From contig NC_084812.1 in assembly GCF_963583255.1 (NCBI RefSeq), forward strand, positions 23,870,959-23,934,958: a DNA stretch of 64,000 nucleotides. Direction: 5' to 3'. The notes below the pieces were generated by a model. It ran no database searches, was not told the origin of the DNA, and saw only the letters and a list, made by a program, of their open reading frames with translations. The position numbers and the translations under genes are program-made. The first letter of the stretch is position 1. Each line of letters starts with the position of its first letter. The DNA comes from Pyrus communis (lineage: Eukaryota; Streptophyta; Magnoliopsida; Rosales; Rosaceae). Shown in pieces: positions 57,620 to 64,000 of the stretch.

Positions 57620-58411
57620 CTTTCATGTCGCCTTATCCAGAATCTGTGAAGCACTTATTGGAGAACAATTTAGAAACAACAAAATAACAGAAATATAGAA
57701 TCGAAATACTTTTACTTTATTATTCAAAACCACTTGCAATACAGAATACAATTACACAATAAATACAAAGATTATAATAATACTAACTTGAATGAATCGA
57801 AAGTAGAGGCTAGCGCAAAAGCTATGTCCTTCGAATAGTATTTCCGTCCCACTCTTGTGCTTGTGGTTCTACAATGTCTGCTCGACTAGGATACAACTAC
57901 CTAATTCTGCAACCCGCATTGGATTATAGAATTCTAGCGAATTGCTTTGTATGCTTACTCTCTAAGAATTTTGTATGGAAGAAAAAGATGAAGAAAGGAT
58001 ATCTATCAATGGAACTGAGGACTCCAGTTATAGGCTCTTTCATACCTCTTCAAATACCTTTTGGATATATTTGAAGCTATATAACTCTTTCCAAAGAGTT
58101 GTGTCTATTAATCAAAACACTTTTAATTAATTTAATTCAAAACTTAATTCAAAATTAAAACTAATTGATCAGATTAATTTTAATTCCTTGGCCCCAAGTG
58201 CCCCAAGGTCAAAGACACTTATCTTGATTAATTAATATTAATATTATAGTATAATCATCAAGCCAAATCCCCATAATTAGTGGTCCAAACCTCAATCCTC
58301 ATTCCAAATGACCGAACACCTAATCACTAATAAAAAAAACTTGACCTATATAAAGGCCTTCGACAAATTGTTGTTTCCCGATGTGGGACAATAGGAGCTC
58401 AAAACTCCATC
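57620..58411. repeat. Possible solo LTR fragment
   Basis: The right end (tgtgggacaataggagctca ... ctccatca) and a TATA box (CTATATAAAGG near 58346) give this block an LTR appearance. There is no internal domain, no second LTR and no readable target duplication. Confidence 0.3.
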
Positions 58412-58870
58412 AGCACTATCCCTTGCTAGCTAGCTAGCGTCATGAAGGTAACTTACTATATTTTAATTAGTTTACCTAGCAAGAAGATAAAAAACAAACT
58501 GCATATATATTCAGTTTCCCAGGCTTCTAGTGCCAAGAAAACCAAAAGCAAACTAGTTTTCTCGTCATGGTCATGTATTAATGCGTATAAAATCCAATAT
58601 GTAATTACGAAAATATGCCGGTGAAACTAAATAGTAGAGGAAATGTTGCCACTTAATACAACGTTCTAACGATATTCATCTTCACTTGTAATAATTATAT
58701 ATTACTAAGATTGAATCACAATTGTAAGTGAGGGTAGTTTGGACAAATCACTTACCGAAATAGACAAGTCATTTTTTTTAAACATAGATGTGTCGCTTAG
58801 TTTAAATTATATTTTAATGTGATTGAAATGGTGCAAAGCTATTCTTACCACATTTTTCATGTCATATTTG

Positions 58871-59455
58871 TGTGAGAATGTGAGGTAAAAGAGTTTCACA
58901 TTGGTGAAAGGAGAAACCTTGCAAAAGCTTATAAGTTGGGCTACTGTCCATATTGCCAATTGGTTTTATAGTGGAACCTCAACTTTCTTCATAGTATAAG
59001 AGCAAGTTATCCCCAAGTGTGAAGCCAAATGACCATACATGCTATAGGTCACCCAAGTTGTGTTGTCCATGTGTTAGGCTTGAAAATTCACCACATGTGT
59101 CAGGAGCTTGTTAAGAATGAATCTCACATTGATGAGAGGAGAGACTTTGCATGTGCTTATAAGTAGTTAGGCTACTCCTCATATTGTCGATTGGTTTTAT
59201 GGAGGAACCCCAATTTCTTCATGATATCAGAGCCAGGTTGGCCCATGTATGAAGCGCAATGGCTACATGTGCTCCACGTCACCTAATTCATGTTATCGAC
59301 GTGCTTGGCTTGAAAATTCATCACACGTGAGGGAGCATGTGAGAATGTGGGGTAAACAAGTCTCACATTGGTGAAAGGAGAAACTTTGCAAAAGCTTATA
59401 AGTAAGTTAGGCTACTCCACATATCACCAATTGGTTTTATAATGAAATCTACCAT
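58871..59455 (+). mobile_element. TRIM retroelement array, three LTRs
   Basis: Three LTR copies start tgtgagaatg or tgttaagaatg at 58871, 59109 and 59338 and contain cacattg-tga-aggaga and gcttataagt. They are separated by two similar internal segments of about 116 bp. Each internal segment begins at a degenerate primer-binding site (tgatatcagagcc in the second, like the tRNA-Met type) and ends in a purine tract (gtgagggagca). The layout is LTR-internal-LTR-internal-LTR. The third LTR is damaged at its 3' end. Confidence 0.82.
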
Positions 59456-60953
59456 CTCTAATAAAAATGTGACCTACATTTGTTAGTAAATCTATCTTTA
59501 ATAAAAAGATGATGCAAATGTAATATGAAAAATGTGAAAAGTTTAACATTATTCCTCGAGGATTTCCCGCTTGTTGTGCAGTAGCTTTTCCGTATTAAAT
59601 AAAGGTAAGATTTATTTCATAGGTGAACTTTATAGCTTGTCGATCAAGGCATGTTCACCTGATCTGCATGTTGGTTCTTGTATGTCAAAGCCTAGTTGTT
59701 TTCCAATCAAAATGTAGGGGTAAAAATGTCCATATATTTGTATATACTTCTCTAACTAATCACCTCCCTTCTTCTTCTCTTCTTTTTGCAATGAAGTTTG
59801 ACATCCCAACTTCAGTTTTGATGCATCGCGCAATAGGTGAAATAGTTAAAGCTTACAAATACACAACCTTCCGTTGATCTGTTTGATCGACCTCATACGT
59901 AGAGAACCAGAGCAAAGGCTGTCTTGTTCATGTAATTTAGTTCATGCGTATGTTGCTTCTATCTTTGATTACCAAACAATTAGGGCTTAGAGAAAAAATG
60001 TGATTTGTTACCACTTAATTAATCAACAACCTACCTGAGGTATTAGGATTTAAATTCTAGAACACTTGGAAGTTGGAATGAAGCATAGTTGGGCAAAAAT
60101 AAAAATGCACTAATATATTGAAGATCGTTCGGAAACAATGAAAAATGTCAGAGAATACCAACATGGCAGCACATACTATTGCTTCCTTTGCTGCTAGCTA
60201 GGGAGAATTGGTTAATCATGGGATCATTTTAAACCCATAGGGCTTTTATTAAATATTTTGGCTACCGATGTCAATGTATCTTCGTTTTTTAAGTTAGTAT
60301 TTAACAATAAATAAATCATTCATTCTACCTTTTGACAAAAGAAAACTTAAATAAAAAATAATTGACAACGTAATGAAGGCGAGCAACTGATGATTTTGTT
60401 CCATCATACTCCCCCGTTTAATAGAATTTTGATTCTAATGTATAGGGCTTCTGCAATTGGTGGATTGTCCATGTATATCTCATAATTAATTCCAATAACT
60501 TTTTTTAGTGAGATAAAAGTCCATTACTTAGCTGATCAGTGATCACTATCATGTTTTAATCAATTTACTTGAATGACATCTTCTTCTACTTTGGACCTAC
60601 ACCTTTTAAGTCTATGGTTTTAAATTTCTTGGAAATTAAGTTGCTTTTGATTAAAGTGTTACTTTAATTTTTTCGTTTGGTCCAAAAGTAGTTTTCAGTT
60701 AATTGAAATAAGGGTAATCCTATTTGCACAAGGGTCCTTCCCTCTTCCTTGACTCATGCATATACACGATCATGCATGCATGGTTCATCTTAAATTCGAA
60801 ATGGTTAATTACCAACAATAATAATTACGTTCACGTAATTCATGAATACAGGACAAAACTGGGAAAGAGGGAAGCAAATGAGTGAGGGGATGGATGCGTA
60901 TCTGCCCAATTAATTTTTAGGTCAAAATAGAACTAATCCGACCTTTAAATAAA
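59456..60953. other. Intergenic, no gene seen
   Basis: AT-rich. The ORF at 59623-59877 has no recognisable domain. Confidence 0.4.
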
Positions 60954-61144
60954 GGGAGCATTTTTGCTCACCATCATTTAATGTGGTGTATGCTCACCAT
61001 CCCATTTGTTACTATTAGATGAGTTTGAATTTCGAAATTCGTGTAGTTATTAAGCACAAATCTCAAAATTTAAACTCATCTAACGATGATAAATAGAATG
61101 GTGAGTATACACTACACTAAATGGTGATGAGCAAAAATGCATTC
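60954..61144. mobile_element. Mutator-type MITE with 9-bp target duplication
   Basis: Left end gggagcatttttgctcacc and right end ggtgatgagcaaaaatgcat are inverted repeats, extending inward to about 45 bp with mismatches. TTAAATAAA flanks it perfectly at 60945-60953 and 61145-61153. Confidence 0.88.
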
Positions 61145-61153
61145 TTAAATAAA

Positions 61154-63120
61154 TCAGTTGTGTGCGCTTAAAATTTCCCATATACATTTACTTAGTTGCG
61201 TCTTAGCTAAGTTGCTGCAACCATTTTAATTTGTATACAAAAAGTACGTACAACAACAATGACCTAATACACCATTATGATCTTCTGAAAATTGAGCATT
61301 TTTTTTCCTTTTCTCAGTTGGTAAATGTTTACAGTAGTACTATTTGAAATCTATCATTTATCATTCATTACATCCAATATAAAAAAAGGATTTAGGTTAA
61401 TCATTTCTCTTGGGTTTTCTGATTATCAAGTAATTAGATGAGGTTTAGCTGGCTCCTTTAAGTTAAAGACCTCAACCTTTCATCGTAATCAAACTCATCT
61501 TAGCACCAAGCACGCCCTCAAATGAATTATATGGTCAAATCCTTCTTGTACTCTCATCATCAAATAAGTATTCTGATTAATACAATGAACGACAGTCCAC
61601 TGATTTTTTTTTTTACATTAATTTATGATAGAAGTGGAGGAACTTTCCATCTCTTTAGCTAGAGTAGGCTTTCCGATCCAATAGACCCAATTCCTTAATC
61701 TTTTTAATTGATGTACAAATTTGTTGCCTACAATAGAAGCAAATGTACTCAAGAGTCCACCTACTCTTCCACTCAATAACTTACTTTTCTTGTACAACCA
61801 TATTGAGAGTGGACGTTGAGTTATACACAATGAGCCAGTAATAATTTGGTATCATTCATTATTCATAAGAGTCGAAACTTAAACTTTCAACTTGGCAGTA
61901 GAGAAACTACCACTACAGCGTAGTGCTTAATTGGGCTTTAAGAAAAGGACAAAACATTTTGTGTTGGGTCTTTTTGCAACTTTGATCACGCATGTAGAGG
62001 CTAAGTTATAGTCTCTTTGACCAAAAAGCCTTGTATTATTGAATCTACAAGATCATCATCACTTTGAAAAGTGTCTGGTCAAAGAAAAATTCATTTCTCT
62101 AACCCCGCATTTGACGAATATCTTTTCATGAAACCAATTACGTGCAATTGCTTTACAGCTTTCTCTGTTTTGGCTCATCGAACAGCTTTGCAATTGCTTG
62201 CACAAATGGCGTATTAATCGAAAACGCATGCTCCAAGAGAAAAAAGAGAAGCACTTAACTTATAAACATTTTCCCTTTTTGTTAAAGCTTTGGTTGATAG
62301 CTCTATTAGTTAAACATTGTGGAATTCATTTAGATGAAGGAGACCACATTGGTCAGCAAGAGACCAATAAAATGTTATAAATCAAAAGGGAATCTAAAGG
62401 CACAACCATTTTTCTTTTAATTGAAGTGAAATGCATGTTTAAAATGGAACTTCGGGAAATTGGAACTACAAGTATAGTTTAGACTAGGAATATTACTTAT
62501 ATTAAAAATTTATGTATGTATAACTACATAGGGTGACAATAATTCGGGACAAAAAATGGCCATCTTACTAAGTTGTAAATTTGTCCAAGTTCTAACTATA
62601 CTCCCCCTCAAATGGATTTGTCCAATTTGTTGTTAATTTGTCATTCTCAAGCGCTTTGGGGTGAAAATGTATAAGAATTGTTAATCTACTTCTTTAATGA
62701 AAGTGATATATACTTGATAATTAAAAAAAAAAAATTGAAATTGATACTTGATAATTGATTAGAAAAATGAAAGTGATTTACTTGATGGCGATATAAACAT
62801 ATTTTTAAAGTTTTTGATAGCGATATGTTTTGTGCTATATATATCATGATTGACGCAATTTATTTGTCATGGATCAAAATTTGTTGCTTGCCACAGTAAA
62901 TTTGTCTAGCTTTAATCTTACTTTTTAGTGTTTCTTTCTACTCAATTGCTTGTGAAGTCAAAGTTGTCTTTCCAATCCTCAGGCCACTTTGTTCTGAATT
63001 ATCCGCAAGAAAGAACAGTCGTAAGCCAAAGAGGGAGAAAACATAGCGTGCTGTGCTAATTAATTTGATGATCGATTAATCAATAGGATTGTGTCTTTTG
63101 TTGCTTTGTTAATATTAGAA
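61154..63120. other. Intergenic, no gene seen
   Basis: AT-rich. Short ORFs only, none with a recognisable domain. Confidence 0.4.
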
Positions 63121-63129
63121 ATTGCATAA

Positions 63130-63278
63130 GGGGTGTGCTATCCACACCCCCCATTTTACTTCTCACATACCCCTTGATAATTTCTATCCGTTGATCTTCT
63201 TCAATTCATCCAATCCGACAGTCGAAAATTAAAAAGATATGTGAAAAGTAAAATGAGGTGTGTGGATATCACACCCCC
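63130..63278. mobile_element. Mutator-type MITE with 9-bp target duplication
   Basis: Left end ggggtgtgctatccacaccc and right end gtgtgtggatatcacacccc are inverted repeats. ATTGCATAA flanks it perfectly at 63121-63129 and 63279-63287. The core (cgttgatcttcttcaattca) is shared with 55827-55966 and, degenerately, about 26840-27000. Confidence 0.92.
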
Positions 63279-63287
63279 ATTGCATAA

Positions 63288-64000
63288 CTCTCTCAGTCCG
63301 TAGTATGTAAATGTAGTTATTCGATTCATACGTTACTAGTTTTAGAAGCAACTAAGTTACACTTTTGTTAGAAGCACTATTACTAATTTTCATTAAAATA
63401 TCTACTTCTTTGAAAAATACTCCAAAGTACTTTTTGAAGACGACTTGTTTTATTTTTGAAGAAGCACTTGCTACTTGCTAACTGCTTCTTTATAAAATAC
63501 TTTTTTTTTTTATTTTTTATATAATATTTCATGTGTAATTTAATTTTAGCCCTTCTAAATCATTGCGAAACATGCCCAAAATATTTGTTTGAATTTTGGC
63601 CGACGTTTGTTCATTGTCCTTGTGGTAACAGCTTATTTTTAAAATGGCTGATGTAAACAAAGCTGTTAATCATTTCTATGTTGTGGGCAAGTGACTTGTA
63701 GCTCAATGTATTCGCCTTTGCACCTAAAATCTTGTGTTCTAATCTCTTCCTTATAGTTTAGATAAGTATAATGTAGATTATCCTATCATTTGTTAAAATA
63801 AAAAATCTATATGGTAGAAAGAAAAAAATTGGCTTACTTTTAGTCTAAGTTTAATTTGAATTTTTGTTTCAAGTAAACCTAATTATTGTTATAAATAAAG
63901 TAATAATTGTTCCACCCGAGGCTTTGCTTAGTAATCGGGCCAGTCCTGTCTGATCAACAGTGATTTTTGCGTCAAACGGTAGAGTTTTGGCATGGGCCAG
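63288..64000. other. Intergenic with SINE-like segment
   Basis: About 63688-63795 reads gacttgtagctcaatgtatt, then cttgtgttctaatctctt and tgtagattatcc. This is the order of a tRNA-derived SINE with boxes A and B. No gene. Confidence 0.4.

Noticed and set aside
1..64000. CRISPR arrays, operons, bacterial promoters, integrated prokaryotic genes
   Set aside because: No regularly spaced repeats with unique spacers and no prokaryote-like gene packing; the DNA is plant nuclear in style.

Overview
The window looks like nuclear DNA of a dicot plant. Protein-coding genes are split into short exons with GT/AG introns, the intergenic DNA is AT-rich, and plant Ty1/copia elements, MITEs, a TRIM, an RTE-type LINE tail and tRNA-type SINEs are common. 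Several repeat families resemble ones I know from Rosaceae (apple/pear group). That assignment is inference.

Layout. 1-4500: 3' part of a decayed Ty1/copia element with its right LTR. 5816-10903: two divergent LRK10L-type receptor kinases (extracellular GUB_WAK domain, TM, kinase) that share about 590 bp of upstream DNA. The minus-strand copy carries one frameshift, and a third, heavily deleted relic lies at 12835-13440. 13500-18603: two tandem phytocystatin genes on the minus strand. The upstream copy (16883-18603) is the long form with a legumain-inhibitor-type C-terminal extension. The other (14520-15215) has lost that extension but keeps a dead copy of its last exon about 0.9 kb downstream. 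20411-26657: a seven-exon cytochrome P450 on the minus strand. 29097-37584: the plastid protease subunit gene CLPP3. Its 6.4 kb second intron holds an antisense, 5'-truncated copia element. 39529-43260: wreck of a MAP65 gene, broken by point stops and insertions, including a 1227-bp hAT element (8-bp target duplication) that carries a captured piece of an ALG9-like mannosyltransferase gene. 43330-44490: another copia fragment. 49376-51301: a six-exon WAT1/UMAMIT-type transporter. 51500-64000: no confident gene, but many small transposons with readable target-site duplications and a three-LTR TRIM array.

I joined exons by hand using splice consensus and reading-frame phase. Five joined models (second LRK10L, long cystatin, P450, CLPP3, WAT1) have total lengths divisible by three and no internal stop. 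The first LRK10L is off by exactly one base, which locates its frameshift. There is no operon-like organisation. The genes serve unrelated roles: surface receptors, protease inhibitors, plastid proteolysis, oxidation and transport. The most unusual items are the gene-carrying hAT element, the decayed partner of the bifunctional cystatin, the P450 lacking the usual acidic I-helix residue, and the TRIM array.
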